This document shows, one piece after another, positions 63,868-64,000 of a stretch of 64,000 bases of DNA; position 1 is the stretch's first letter, and every line of letters begins with the position of its first letter. Both the position numbers and the translations under genes were made by a program. Origin of the DNA: Akkermansia massiliensis (lineage in GTDB: Bacteria > Verrucomicrobiota > Verrucomicrobiia > Verrucomicrobiales > Akkermansiaceae); NCBI RefSeq assembly GCF_018847375.1, contig NZ_CP072036.1:682001-746000 (forward strand), given 5' to 3'. Under the pieces are notes generated by a model. It ran no database searches, was not told where the DNA came from, and saw nothing but the letters and a program-made list of their open reading frames with translations.

Positions 63868-64000
63868 TGCGGCACGGCGGGCAGCCTGGCAGGCGCGCAC
63901 GGAACATTACCGCGGCAGGGTTTTTCCAGGGGCAAGCCCTGACGTTCCGGCACCGCAGCCACCGGAGCCGTAACCCGCATCATTTCCGGGAAAAAGCCGG

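Noticed and set aside
1..64000. tRNA, rRNA, CRISPR arrays, transposases, integrases or phage genes
   Set aside because: I looked for T-loop text, regularly spaced repeats and mobile-element protein motifs in the gaps and genes and found none.

Overview
The window most likely comes from Akkermansia (Verrucomicrobiota), probably A. muciniphila or a close relative. That is a judgement from content, not from a database match. The signs are moderately high GC, several secreted sulfatases and a GH2 glycosidase suited to mucin-like glycans, PEP-CTERM sorted surface proteins, a long Chlamydia-style GreA fusion, and a near absence of Shine-Dalgarno sequences. No rRNA, tRNA, CRISPR array, insertion sequence, phage gene or replication origin is visible.

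Layout. 1-7.7 kb: proline genes proBA (- strand), a DJ-1/PfpI protein, a catalase with a consensus promoter overlapped by a PerR-type operator, a hexapeptide acetyltransferase and transketolase. 7.9-13.6 kb: a leftward cluster of secreted proteins (PEP-CTERM protein, 955-residue sulfatase, Pmp/autotransporter-repeat protein) behind an AT-rich region with two related palindromes. 13.7-18.3 kb: a GreA fusion protein, then two paralogous secreted proteins of unknown function, one of them a pseudogene with an amber stop. 18.5-25 kb: purC, then purS-purL-purQ with a double-length PurS, a divergent SDR-like gene and an M42 aminopeptidase. 25.5-28.8 kb: GH2 glycosidase and a MauE/DoxX protein. 29-35 kb: mreB, ribonuclease G/E, a tandem AsnC/siroheme-decarboxylase-like protein and a second PEP-CTERM protein.

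35.6-43 kb: a leftward envelope module of exbB, two exbD genes, a decayed fused exbD1-exbD2 duplicate, and two secreted TPR proteins (1077 and 354 residues). 43-50 kb: nth, a 3D-domain lipoprotein, a 1.1 kb gene-free stretch, a UDG-family-4-like gene coupled to an indole-glycerol-phosphate-synthase-like gene (both missing key residues), and a copper P-type ATPase. 50-53 kb: yraN, rnhB, a CNNM/CBS protein, a FmdB zinc ribbon and rpsN (all leftward). 53.3-55.3 kb: an overlapping pair of secreted proteins of unknown function. 55.4-64 kb: argG, two more sulfatases, rsmB, tpiA, a pseudopilin and a small membrane protein.

Together the genes mix housekeeping metabolism (proline, purine, arginine, glycolysis and pentose phosphate) with glycan desulfation and degradation and an energised envelope system. 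The most unusual items are the decayed exbD fusion, the paralog pair apparently shaped by recombination between internal repeats, the UDG/TrpC look-alike pair, the double PurS, the fused AsnC-type protein, and promoters lying so close to start codons that leaderless or very short-leader mRNAs are expected.
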